Positions 17,117 to 24,779 are shown, counted from the stretch's first letter. The stretch: DNA of 29,404 nt from Ruminococcus sp. UBA3280 (GCA_002362175.1 DETU01000012.1:18077-47480); one strand, 5' to 3'. Numbers and translations: made by a program. The notes: generated from the letters alone by a model not told the origin.

Positions 17117-18523
17117 TTAAATCATTTCAAGAATTTCTCCGATAGTACGTGTTTCGTCCTCAATGCCCCTGAAAAGAACACGGCAGAGGTAATAATAAAA
17201 ATACTGCATTTCGTGTTCTGTTACAACGTCTTTCCTGTACTCAAAATTGAAGTTAAGACCATTATCTTCAGGACGGTGCATTACTGTAAGATAAAGTGGC
17301 TGTCCTGCAACACCGTTTGTATACCACATACTCTTGTAAGGAATATCAGGCATTTCCTTTGTATTGCTGTCAACTGTAAGTGGCTGATAAGTAAGGCTTA
17401 TACTCTCATAGCTTGCACCCGCCTGAGTGGGAAAACGTTCACGTCTCTTAGCCATATATTCAATCGGGTCATAATTTGCATGACGGAAAATCCTGCTCTG
17501 TTCAGCCTGAATCATTCTCACACCGTCAAGGAAAGTCATATCTTCTTCCATAATGGTACGCAAAGGAAAGAAATGTACTCTTGTACCGCCCGAATATTTT
17601 TCAGAGAGTGTACCACGTCTTGCAATGCAGGTCTTTACGGAAACGTCTTTTTCATCGTCGTTGAACTTTGAGAGAACGGTACGCAGACCCATAAGGAGCA
17701 GACTTGCCATAGGAACATGGTAAAATTCGCAGAACTTCATAAGACGCATTGAGGCTTCATGTTCAAGAGAGTAAACAGAAATTGAAGCTTCCGGACTTCT
17801 TGAAATAACCATCGCCCATCTCTGATTGGGATTATTATTTTCACGACGCTGTGTAAGAAGTCTGCCCTGTCCCGAAAAGTCGGTATACATAGGCTCGTCC
17901 TTTGCAATTTCGTTTTTCCAAAATTCTTCATCACGTTTCTTTGCGTCAGAACCTGCCTCATATGCAAGGTCTTTTTCAAGCTGTTTTATATAAGACTTCA
18001 TGGGTTTCGGCATTTCCGTACCATATTTCATTGAGCAGTAAGTTTCAAGTACAGCACGGTTAAAGCCGATAATCGAACTTGAATCCATTGTCATATGGTC
18101 AACTTTCAGATAAATTCCGTTGTAGCCGTTAGGGAGTTTTATCATGATAACCTGATTCATAGGACTGTTGTACCTTGCAAAAGGAAGTGCAGTCCATTTA
18201 CGCATTTCATTGTGAGCTTCTTCCTCATCTCTGTCGGAGAAGTCACAAAGGGGTATGTCACGTTCTTCAAAAGGTGTAATATACTGGTAAACTTCACCGT
18301 TTTCGTCCTCAATGAAACGCAGACGCATTGTCTCAAACATTTCATATGCCTTATAAATGGCTCTTTTCAGCATACCAAAATCAACTTCCTGCTGAACATA
18401 AAGTCCTGTTCCTATGCAGAGAACCTGAGCAGGACAAAAACGAATGGTGTAATTATGGAGTTTCTGTGCGGCACAGAGGGGATAGCATTTCATTACCGCA
18501 CCGTTGACATTCAATTCTTTCAT
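17117..18523 (-). CDS. Free-standing condensation-domain acyltransferase
   Basis: 468 aa, the size of one nonribosomal-peptide condensation domain (CoA-dependent acyltransferase fold). The active-site motif is V-D-H143-M-T-M-D147-S, matching HHxxxDG with the catalytic second His and the Asp kept but the first His and the Gly changed. Other family features are SGGTRVHFFPLRT (about 315-327) and the SISLTYQPL strand near the C-terminus. Such proteins join a carrier-bound acyl group to an amine or alcohol. No adenylation or carrier domain is fused; both are encoded separately next door. AGGGAGG precedes ATG 18523. The acceptor and donor are unknown; transfer of an acyl-ACP chain to a small alcohol or amine is inferred. 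Confidence 0.8.
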   Translation of the reverse strand: MKELNVNGAVMKCYPLCAAQKLHNYTIRFCPAQVLCIGTGLYVQQEVDFGMLKRAIYKAYEMFETMRLRFIEDENGEVYQYITPFEERDIPLCDFSDRDEEEAHNEMRKWTALPFARYNSPMNQVIMIKLPNGYNGIYLKVDHMTMDSSSIIGFNRAVLETYCSMKYGTEMPKPMKSYIKQLEKDLAYEAGSDAKKRDEEFWKNEIAKDEPMYTDFSGQGRLLTQRRENNNPNQRWAMVISRSPEASISVYSLEHEASMRLMKFCEFYHVPMASLLLMGLRTVLSKFNDDEKDVSVKTCIARRGTLSEKYSGGTRVHFFPLRTIMEEDMTFLDGVRMIQAEQSRIFRHANYDPIEYMAKRRERFPTQAGASYESISLTYQPLTVDSNTKEMPDIPYKSMWYTNGVAGQPLYLTVMHRPEDNGLNFNFEYRKDVVTEHEMQYFYYYLCRVLFRGIEDETRTIGEILEMI

Positions 18524-18537
18524 TTTTCCTCCCTATA

Positions 18538-19491
18538 TCATACGATATATTTATTTGTGAAGTTTTTTATTTTTTCCTCGTAAGCCTGCGGATTTTCATA
18601 ATAAGCCGCACCGTGTCCCGCATTTTCAACAAGCATTATTTCCTTTTCTGAAAGACAGGCTTCATAATTCTGCTTTGTCATGTAAAGCGGTACAAAATTA
18701 TCGTCCATACCGTGAATGAAAAGAACAGGCACATCTGTTTCACGGACTGCGTCAAGAGTTGAATAGTCACTGAAACCATACCCCGCCTTTTTCCTGCACA
18801 TTGAGTCATTTATATTCATGATAGGAAAAGCAGGAAGATGATAGTCTCTTTTCAGAATATGCTTGAACACATCATAGGGAGAAGTGAAAGCACAGTCTGC
18901 GATAACTGCTTTTACAGAATCGGACAGGTCTGAAAATGCAGAAGTCATAAGCACGGTAGTTGCACCCATTGAAATACCGTAAAGCAGAATCTGCTTGCTT
19001 TTTTCAAAACGGCTGTCAATATATTCTATCCATTTTTTACAGTCATAGCGGTCAAGTATACCAAAACCTATATAATCACCACCGCTGTTTCCGTGTCCCC
19101 TGTGGTCAACAAGCAAACAGTCATAGCCGATTTTGTGGAAAAATACAGCAATGGAAGCACAGTCTCTCATACCACAACCCGTATATCCATGATTGCATAT
19201 GACAAGTTTATTGCTTTTTTCTTCTGACGGAAAATAATCCGCATGAAGTTCAACACCGTCACGTGCAGTAATGGTTATATGCTCCAATGGCTGAGATTCA
19301 AGCCATTCACGGTTAGGAACCATAAATTTTTTATATTCCTCCCACTTGGACATATCTGCCATTTCATTAAGGTCAACCCTTAAAGTATCCTGTCTTGGAA
19401 TAGTATGGTTAAAAAGAGTTTCCGCACCTGCCATACAAGCTGCAAAAGCACCACCTGCAACAAGAGCCGCTCCCAATAACAATTTTGACAT
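18538..19491 (-). CDS. Membrane-anchored or exported alpha/beta hydrolase
   Basis: 317 aa. A hydrophobic N-terminus (LLLGAALVAGGAFAACMAGA, 4-23) preceded by one Lys suggests a membrane anchor or weak signal peptide. The hydrolase fold follows: oxyanion region NHGYTGCG (100-107), DHRGHGNSGG (129-138), nucleophile S174 in YGISMGA, acid D264 in HGMDDNFVP, and base H293 in NAGHG. This is a full Ser-Asp-His triad of the serine aminopeptidase/monoacylglycerol-lipase-like group. It is the first gene of the TetR-controlled unit, ahead of the condensation, carrier and ligase genes. It may release, cleave or process the product; that role is inferred. AAGGGGTG precedes ATG 19491. Confidence 0.85.
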   Translation of the reverse strand: MSKLLLGAALVAGGAFAACMAGAETLFNHTIPRQDTLRVDLNEMADMSKWEEYKKFMVPNREWLESQPLEHITITARDGVELHADYFPSEEKSNKLVICNHGYTGCGMRDCASIAVFFHKIGYDCLLVDHRGHGNSGGDYIGFGILDRYDCKKWIEYIDSRFEKSKQILLYGISMGATTVLMTSAFSDLSDSVKAVIADCAFTSPYDVFKHILKRDYHLPAFPIMNINDSMCRKKAGYGFSDYSTLDAVRETDVPVLFIHGMDDNFVPLYMTKQNYEACLSEKEIMLVENAGHGAAYYENPQAYEEKIKNFTNKYIV

Positions 19492-19512
19492 AATTACACC
19501 CCTTTTACATTT

Positions 19513-19529
19513 TTCGACCGCCGGTCGAA
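19513..19529. promoter_or_regulatory. TetR operator O1 (downstream of the operon -10)
   Basis: A 17-bp palindrome, TTCGACCGCCGGTCGAA: perfect 8-bp arms around one central base. It lies just downstream of the operon promoter's -10, near the likely start of transcription, where a bound repressor would block RNA polymerase. The second copy is 44 bp away centre to centre. It stands out as GC-rich in an AT-rich region. Confidence 0.8.
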
Positions 19530-19543
19530 TTTAGAACATCATC

Positions 19544-19572
19544 ATTATAACACATTTTCGACCGCCGGTCAA
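19544..19572 (-). promoter_or_regulatory. Promoter of the hydrolase-condensation-ACP-ligase-SCP2 operon
   Basis: On the minus strand, TTGACC (19572-19567), 17 bp, TATAAT (19549-19544). The -35 box is formed by one arm of operator O2, and O1 follows the -10, so the promoter is framed by both TetR sites. Confidence 0.8.
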
Positions 19573-19573
19573 G
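19557..19573. promoter_or_regulatory. TetR operator O2 (overlapping the operon -35)
   Basis: A second copy of the operator, TTCGACCGCCGGTCAAG. The left arm is identical to O1; the right arm differs in its last bases, which double as the TTGACC -35 box on the minus strand. The deviation from symmetry is therefore explained by the promoter. It lies about 23 bp upstream of the tetR -35 and does not overlap the tetR promoter. Confidence 0.78.
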
Positions 19574-19595
19574 TATCTTTTTTCATAACTTTGAC

Positions 19596-19624
19596 TTGAA
19601 AAATCAATATTTTTATGTTATAAT
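19596..19624 (+). promoter_or_regulatory. Promoter of the tetR-type gene
   Basis: TTGAAA (19596-19601), 17 bp, TATAAT (19619-19624) on the plus strand. Neither operator overlaps it, so strong self-repression is not predicted from the layout. Confidence 0.7.
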
Positions 19625-19668
19625 AGCACATAGAACTCAAAAAATATAAAATTGAAAGGAAAATTGCT

Positions 19669-20286
19669 GTGAAAGAAAAAAAAATTGATATTATACTGAA
19701 TTCGGCTGAAGAACTAATGTGTTCTATGGAAGAACCAAACAGAGATATGACAGTTGACATGATAGCCAAAAATGCAGGCATCGGCAAAGGTAGTATATAC
19801 TATTACTTTGAAAGCAAAGACGAAATTATTGACGCTGTTATTGAACGCAGTTACTCCTCCGCAATAAAAGAATATTTTGCGTCTACTGAAAGCTGTAAAA
19901 CAACTTATGAAAAACTCCGTCGGCTTTTTGTTTCAATAATAAAAAAGGAATTTATTGACAACAGCCATAACGTAATTATTTCCCTGCACGTACAGGACGA
20001 TATTGTTCTGCACTACAAAATGATGATGACCGCTATAAAAACCGTTTCGCCTATTCTTACTCAGATTCTTGAAGATGGTGTGAAAGACGGTTCAGTTAAT
20101 ACAGAGGCACCGCAGGAAAGTGCGGAAATGATTGTAGCAATGCTTACATTTCTTCTGAACAGGTCTTTTTTTCCGTCAGACGATGCAAGTATGTACAGGA
20201 AACTCAAAATGTATGCAAACGTTCTTGAAACCTGTCTTGAAACCCAAAAAGGAACTTTTGCTTTTCTTTTCACAAGACCTGAATAA
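19669..20286 (+). CDS. TetR/AcrR-family transcriptional regulator
   Basis: 205 aa. The N-terminal helix-turn-helix is of TetR type: ILNSAEELM, then TVDMIAKNAGIGKGSIYYYF (about 28-47) followed by ESKDEII. The C-terminal ligand domain is variable, with no close relative that I recognise. It is the only plus-strand gene in the window and is divergent from the hydrolase operon. The two palindromes in the 177-bp gap (19513-19529, 19557-19573) are its likely targets. It probably represses the operon and is released by a pathway substrate or product, perhaps an acyl compound. The start is a GTG at 19669 with AAAGGA upstream; no ATG is available in frame nearby. Confidence 0.88.
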   Translation: MKEKKIDIILNSAEELMCSMEEPNRDMTVDMIAKNAGIGKGSIYYYFESKDEIIDAVIERSYSSAIKEYFASTESCKTTYEKLRRLFVSIIKKEFIDNSHNVIISLHVQDDIVLHYKMMMTAIKTVSPILTQILEDGVKDGSVNTEAPQESAEMIVAMLTFLLNRSFFPSDDASMYRKLKMYANVLETCLETQKGTFAFLFTRPE

Positions 20287-20291
20287 TAAAA

Positions 20292-20323
20292 AAATCCCCC
20301 TGCTGTTATCAGCAAGGGGATTT
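20292..20323. terminator. Bidirectional terminator after the tetR-type gene
   Basis: Strong stem of AAATCCCC-x-TGCTG with CAGCA-x-GGGGATTT and a TTAT loop, 5 nt after the TetR stop. On the minus strand a T-run follows immediately (20294-20288), so it can also stop read-through from the tRNA side. On the plus strand the T-run is delayed. Confidence 0.82.
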
Positions 20324-20354
20324 ATAATAATTATAGTTTTTTTAATAAAAAAAG

Positions 20355-20384
20355 CCTGTATTTCCACATTTTCAGAAATACAGG
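20355..20384 (-). terminator. Terminator of the tRNA-Pro transcript
   Basis: Perfect 10-bp stem CCTGTATTTC/GAAATACAGG with a 10-nt loop, followed on the minus strand by C and seven T. It begins 14 nt downstream of the tRNA 3' end. Confidence 0.88.
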
Positions 20385-20397
20385 GTTATTCACGCAG

Positions 20398-20471
20398 TCG
20401 AGGTGACAGGATTCGAACCTGCGGCCCCTACGTCCCGAACGTAGTACTCTACCAAACTGAGCCACACCTCG
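20398..20471 (-). tRNA. tRNA-Pro (anticodon CGG)
   Basis: A 74-nt cloverleaf on the minus strand. The acceptor stem is CGAGGTG/CACCTCG with discriminator A. The D-arm is GCTC...GAGT, the anticodon stem CTACG/CGTAG encloses TTCGGGA (anticodon CGG), and the T-arm is GCAGG-TTCGAAT-CCTGT. The CCA end is not encoded and must be added after transcription. It has its own perfect promoter and terminator. Confidence 0.95.
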
Positions 20472-20483
20472 ATAACGTAATTA

Positions 20484-20512
20484 ATTATATCACAAAAGAA
20501 TCTGATTGTCAA
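20484..20512 (-). promoter_or_regulatory. Perfect consensus promoter of tRNA-Pro
   Basis: On the minus strand, TTGACA (20512-20507), 17 bp, TATAAT (20489-20484), ending 13 nt before the tRNA 5' end. It lies in the 75-bp gap after the kinase gene, where I see no terminator, so the kinase transcript may run into the tRNA. Confidence 0.88.
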
Positions 20513-20546
20513 GAGATTTTTGACAGAATAAATATATTTTTATATT

Positions 20547-21326
20547 TTAATCAAAATATTCCACAGGGTCAACATAATAGTCTGTTTTTATATTGTAAAT
20601 ATCATAAAGCATTTCATCAACGGTTTTATATCGGTAACGTACATTAGAAGCACAGGCTTTTTTAATGATTTCAGAAAATTCTTCAGAAATAACAAATCTG
20701 TGCGAAATATTTAAAAGACTTACACCAAAAGAATATATATCCGTCTGATAACCGCATACTGCACCCAATTCAGAAATTTCAGGTGCGATATAGCCTTTAG
20801 TTCCTGCAATACTATTACTCTTGCCAACATATTTCGATACATTGAAATCACCAAGTTTATAGTTTCCTGACGAATCACGGAAAAAATTATCAGGTTTGAC
20901 ATCACAATGAATAATTCCATTTTTATGGGTATATGAGAGAGCCTTTCCAATATCACAGGCAATCTTATACACATTATTATAATTAAAAAACATACCTGTC
21001 TGTGCGGTAAATGGAGTAAGATACTCCATTTTTATCATAAAAAGGTAAAAACAATTCGTAATTTTCCGTACTTCCTTGCCCTGATATTCAATAATATACG
21101 GACACTCTTTCAGTCTGCACATAATATCCGCCTCATTTTCTGCTACATCAAGTTTTCTGTTAAGACTTTCAATACTGTCTGCAAAAACGGGTTTTACTTT
21201 AAGTGCAGAAATTTTATTTTCAGAGTATATTTTATATACTTCACTATAAATTCCTTGTCCGATTTTTTCACTTGTATACCAGTTATCAAAAACGGGCTGT
21301 TTTATGTATTGAATCAGTTTTCCCAT
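20547..21326 (-). CDS. Small soluble Ser/Thr protein kinase
   Basis: 259-aa Hanks-type kinase with no transmembrane segment or extracellular PASTA repeats, so it is not the usual PrkC/Stk type. Motifs: glycine loop GQGIYSEV (23-30), K43 in ALKVK, catalytic loop HCDVKPDN (140-147, Cys in place of the Arg of HRD), DFN (160-162, Asn in place of Gly in DFG), GTKGYIAPE (175-183) and DIYSFG (196-201). The key Lys, both Asp and Asn are kept, so activity is plausible. The start is ATG 21326 with AAAGG upstream; the ATG at 21353 lies inside the -10 box and cannot be used from this promoter. No phosphatase or obvious substrate gene is adjacent. Confidence 0.87.
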   Translation of the reverse strand: MGKLIQYIKQPVFDNWYTSEKIGQGIYSEVYKIYSENKISALKVKPVFADSIESLNRKLDVAENEADIMCRLKECPYIIEYQGKEVRKITNCFYLFMIKMEYLTPFTAQTGMFFNYNNVYKIACDIGKALSYTHKNGIIHCDVKPDNFFRDSSGNYKLGDFNVSKYVGKSNSIAGTKGYIAPEISELGAVCGYQTDIYSFGVSLLNISHRFVISEEFSEIIKKACASNVRYRYKTVDEMLYDIYNIKTDYYVDPVEYFD

Positions 21327-21351
21327 AAAAATAAGTACCTTTTTTATTTCC

Positions 21352-21380
21352 ATGATAACAGATTATAGAGATTATGTCAA
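21352..21380 (-). promoter_or_regulatory. Promoter of the Ser/Thr kinase gene
   Basis: On the minus strand, TTGACA (21380-21375), 17 bp, TATCAT (21357-21352). The -35 box directly follows the T-run of the upstream dockerin gene's terminator. Confidence 0.8.
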
Positions 21381-21385
21381 TAAAA

Positions 21386-21413
21386 AAGAGGGAATTTTTT
21401 CAAATCCCCTCTT
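21386..21413 (-). terminator. Terminator of the large dockerin gene
   Basis: Stem AAGAGGG/CCCTCTT followed by T residues on the minus strand, 9 nt after the stop codon at 21423. It runs straight into the kinase promoter. Confidence 0.85.
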
Positions 21414-21422
21414 GATTTACTA

Positions 21423-24400
21423 TTACCAGCGACCGCCACTGCTACCTGAACCGGCTGAAATTTCTGTACCGCCTGTGATTGTACCGTCTGCATATACAGT
21501 CATTGAATCATCAGAAGTGATAAGGTCTGTACCACCTGAGATTGTACCGCCTGTATAACAGGTAAGATTTGTATTGTTAAGTGAAGCTGAACCCATATTC
21601 CTCATAGCAGTGAACGAAACGATTACATTTCCTGAACTGTCTGCTATTGTGAATTGTGTACCCTCTGAAACAGAACCCGATGAACGTGAAGAAATTTCTG
21701 CAACTGTAGCACCTGATGTATTTTTTGTCCCGTCGCAGTCAAGAGGGTCTTGACCGTTTGCAATTACGATGCCACCTGAAACAGTAATATTACCGTTTGA
21801 ATCAAATGCGTCATGGTCACCGCTTGTGGACTGTACAATAGCAATACCACCTTCAATCTGGAGGACGTTTCCGCTTGAACCGCCCATGCCTCCGCCGAAG
21901 CTACCCTGACCCCAGCCTGTATTGTTTCCTGAGCCTGAACCGTCAGCACCACCTGCTGCATTATATCCGTCGTCGTCTGCTTTTACTGCTACTGTACCGC
22001 TGTACTGATAGATATTTCCACCCTCAATACCCTCATAGCACTTTGTGACGTACACTTCAAAATCACTGTATGCACCGCCTTTGTTTCCGAGTATGAGGTC
22101 ATGGTCGGAGTGCATAGCGTCATCAGCAGTTGCAAGTTTGAACGCACCGCCGTTTATGTTCATCTGTCCACCGCAGTGAAGTGAATCGTCTGAAGAATCA
22201 ACAGTAATTTTACCACCGTTTACAGTAATATTTCCTCCACTCTGCCATGTAGTACCTGCTGTATCATAAAGACCAACGGCTTTTATTCCCTTTGCAGAAA
22301 TATCGGTTTTATTGGAATTGCCGTCCTGCATACCTCCGCCCATTCCGCCACCGAAGTTACCGCCCCACTGGTCTCCGCCTGATGATGAATTTCCTGAACC
22401 GGTAAAGCCTGAACCTTCATAAGTATAGATATTAATATCACCGCCGTTTATTATAACGTCCTGCTCACCCTGAATACCGTCGGAATAGGAATTAATATCA
22501 ACAGTACCTCCGTTTATTGTAACAACACCATATGCCTTGGTATCTGTAGAAATATCAGTTGCGGTTGATTTTATTCCGTCACCTGACTGTGTTTTAACGG
22601 TAAGGCTTAGTGTACTGTAATCGATTGCGGTATCATTGCCTATTGTAACACTGTCCTTGCCTCTTATGCCGTCGTCCACTGCGTTTACTGTAATATTGCC
22701 GTTGTAGATTTTTATATCATTCTTTGAAACAATACCGTCAGCAGTATTGCCGTTTACGGTAAGAGAACCCGAACCCTTTATTTTGATGTCGTCACGGGCA
22801 AAAATTGCGGAATCAATCTGATTTGTATTACCGTCACTGTCTATATAAGTATCTGTATGGGAAGTACCGTCAGAAATAATATTTGTTGTACCGTTCTTTG
22901 CAACTATCTGAACTTCATCACCGATTGAAGCGACGTAAACCGGTGCAACCGTATCATTTGAAAGACTTACATTCACAAGGTCAAGTTCAACAATACCGTC
23001 GGGGTACGCTGTCTTGTCAACATCAACAACAATCTGTCCACCATTGTTTTCGCCCGAAATACTTAATACTACAGGTTTGTTTACAGTGAGGACGTTATTA
23101 TTTACACTTACAATATCTGAAGGTGCATCTGTTTCAATTGAGTTTGCAGAAAATGTTACATTGTATGAAGAAGCGTCGGGAATTGTTGTGCCACTACCTG
23201 CCGTACCTGTCGGATTTACATTGTCAAAAACATTCACGCCCATTTTTACATCAAACATTTCTGAATCATCATGTGTAAAGTTTCCGCCTGTACTGTTGTT
23301 TTTAAAAGTATATGAACCGTCAGTGATGTCTGAATTACTGAACAGTATATATTTATATTTCTTCACAAATTCAGTACCCGTACTGTTGTAAGTAAAGGAA
23401 TTAGCCTTTTTCCATGTACCGTCGGTAGCTGTTTTATCGTCGATACAGTTAAAGAGAAGCGTATTCTGTGAAGCTGTAAGCAGGTTGGTATCCGTTTGAT
23501 TGTCTGTAGCGGTTGCAAGTACATAACCACCTGTTATATTAACACCTGTAACGCTTGTAAAACCTCTGTCACCGCCTGCAATCAATGAACCGCCTGAAAT
23601 ATCAATAGTAGTTTCCGCCTGTACAGCGTCATTTCCTGCCTTAATATTCATATTACCGTCAATAACTGCAACGTTGCCCTTTGACGATTTTATACCGTCG
23701 CCCTCGGAATCAACGTTAAGTGTACCGCCCTTTACAGTGAGAGATTTTTTACCGTTTATACCATTTGTCTTGTCAGTTGCGTTAAGGGTCGTAACATTTA
23801 TTACACCACCTGTAACTTTAATATCATTGTTGCAGACAATACCGTCCTGAGTATTTGCAGTAAGATTAAGAATACCTGTTCCGAGGTCTCCGCCCTTTAA
23901 TGTAAGGTCATCTTTTGCTTCTATTACGGCACAACCGAGATTATCACCCTCATAAGCCGTATCACCATCAGAAATAAAGTTTTCCGTACCATCCATAAGA
24001 TTTATTGAAGTGTTCTCTGCATTTGTCACAAGAATTGCGGGGGCAGACTTTCCTGTGATATTTACACCGTTAAGGAAAATTTTAACTGTTTCGGGGTCTG
24101 CTGTTTCGTCTGCGATATTCACATTAATCTGTCCGTCATCAAGAGTTCCGTCAAAATAGAAACTGCCGGAATGATTTATTGTAACTGTTGTTCCGTTCAC
24201 TTCTGCATAATCACCATCAACTGTTATTGAAGTACCGTTAAAATGAATTTTCGTGCCATCTACAACGGGGTCATCAAGCCACGATTCAGGAAGGTCATCT
24301 ACAGTAAGAGTTTTTATTTCAACATACTGAATAATAAGAGCATCGTTGTTTGTTACACCGTCTCCTCGTCTGTAAACGTCCGCATTATTTTTTCCCTGTT

Positions 24401-24608
24401 CTGTAATTTTAAATTCATCAGGATTTGCAATTGACTGCATAATAAGAACAGAATCGGAAATATTTACATTTCCGTCTTCGTTTGCATCACCATAAACAAC
24501 GTTTGTTTCGTCCGTCTGAACAGCGAGGGAAGGCAATGGCATTGCCGATGCAATGATACAAGCAGAAGAAAGACCTGCAAGCATTTTTTTCATGTTTGAC
24601 TTTTTCAT
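21423..24608 (-). CDS. Secreted dockerin protein with two Cthe_2159-type carbohydrate-binding regions
   Basis: 1061 aa, exported: signal peptide about 1-29 (two Lys-rich starts, hydrophobic core, SLA cleavage site). An N-terminal dockerin follows (about 39-101): GDANEDGNVNISDSVLIMQ and the variant loop ADVYRRGDGVTNNDALIIQ. The rest is repetitive, beta-rich sequence of the Cthe_2159 (DUF4353) type, a right-handed beta-helix family known to bind acidic or cellulosic polysaccharides. It occurs as two copies: one starts near 110 (IHFNGTSITVDGDYAEVNG), the second near 475 (YNVTFSANSIETD). Recurrent turns read DGI, GGxI and NGGxI. Two Gly/Ser-rich inserts (NFGGGMGGGM and SFGGGMGGSSG) interrupt the second part. 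No catalytic or anchoring motif is seen; attachment would be through cohesin. AAGGAG lies 11 nt before ATG 24608; an ATG five codons on is possible. Confidence 0.87.
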   Translation of the reverse strand: MKKSNMKKMLAGLSSACIIASAMPLPSLAVQTDETNVVYGDANEDGNVNISDSVLIMQSIANPDEFKITEQGKNNADVYRRGDGVTNNDALIIQYVEIKTLTVDDLPESWLDDPVVDGTKIHFNGTSITVDGDYAEVNGTTVTINHSGSFYFDGTLDDGQINVNIADETADPETVKIFLNGVNITGKSAPAILVTNAENTSINLMDGTENFISDGDTAYEGDNLGCAVIEAKDDLTLKGGDLGTGILNLTANTQDGIVCNNDIKVTGGVINVTTLNATDKTNGINGKKSLTVKGGTLNVDSEGDGIKSSKGNVAVIDGNMNIKAGNDAVQAETTIDISGGSLIAGGDRGFTSVTGVNITGGYVLATATDNQTDTNLLTASQNTLLFNCIDDKTATDGTWKKANSFTYNSTGTEFVKKYKYILFSNSDITDGSYTFKNNSTGGNFTHDDSEMFDVKMGVNVFDNVNPTGTAGSGTTIPDASSYNVTFSANSIETDAPSDIVSVNNNVLTVNKPVVLSISGENNGGQIVVDVDKTAYPDGIVELDLVNVSLSNDTVAPVYVASIGDEVQIVAKNGTTNIISDGTSHTDTYIDSDGNTNQIDSAIFARDDIKIKGSGSLTVNGNTADGIVSKNDIKIYNGNITVNAVDDGIRGKDSVTIGNDTAIDYSTLSLTVKTQSGDGIKSTATDISTDTKAYGVVTINGGTVDINSYSDGIQGEQDVIINGGDINIYTYEGSGFTGSGNSSSGGDQWGGNFGGGMGGGMQDGNSNKTDISAKGIKAVGLYDTAGTTWQSGGNITVNGGKITVDSSDDSLHCGGQMNINGGAFKLATADDAMHSDHDLILGNKGGAYSDFEVYVTKCYEGIEGGNIYQYSGTVAVKADDDGYNAAGGADGSGSGNNTGWGQGSFGGGMGGSSGNVLQIEGGIAIVQSTSGDHDAFDSNGNITVSGGIVIANGQDPLDCDGTKNTSGATVAEISSRSSGSVSEGTQFTIADSSGNVIVSFTAMRNMGSASLNNTNLTCYTGGTISGGTDLITSDDSMTVYADGTITGGTEISAGSGSSGGRW

Positions 24609-24679
24609 AATAAATCATACTCCTTAAAAACTTATTTTTATATCTGAAATATATTTCCGTTTTCTATGGTTATGATTAT

Positions 24680-24707
24680 ATTATATCTTTCTTAAAATAA
24701 TCTTAAA
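24680..24707 (-). promoter_or_regulatory. Promoter with OmpR-family-like direct repeat, large dockerin gene
   Basis: On the minus strand, TATAAT (24685-24680; a second overlapping copy at 24680-24675) has no normal -35. In its place are two TTTAAG hexamers, at 24707-24702 and 24696-24691, 11 bp apart. An 11-bp direct repeat over the -35 region is the typical layout for PhoB/OmpR-type response regulators. Control by a two-component system is inferred; no such system is in the window. Confidence 0.5.
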
Positions 24708-24734
24708 GATTTGTTCAAAATTCAGAAAAATAAA

Positions 24735-24763
24735 AAAGTCTGCGAAAAAGTTCCGCAGACTTT
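24735..24763 (-). terminator. Terminator of the HU/DUF6465 unit
   Basis: Perfect 10-bp stem AAAGTCTGCG/CGCAGACTTT with a 9-nt loop and a T-rich tail on the minus strand, 16 nt after the DUF6465 stop. Confidence 0.88.
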
Positions 24764-24779
24764 ATTTTGTTCAGACCAA

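Noticed and set aside
20287..20397. The two hairpins next to the tRNA as a possible attachment site or integrated element boundary.
   Set aside because: Each is a good intrinsic terminator, and no integrase or repeated tRNA 3' end is present nearby.
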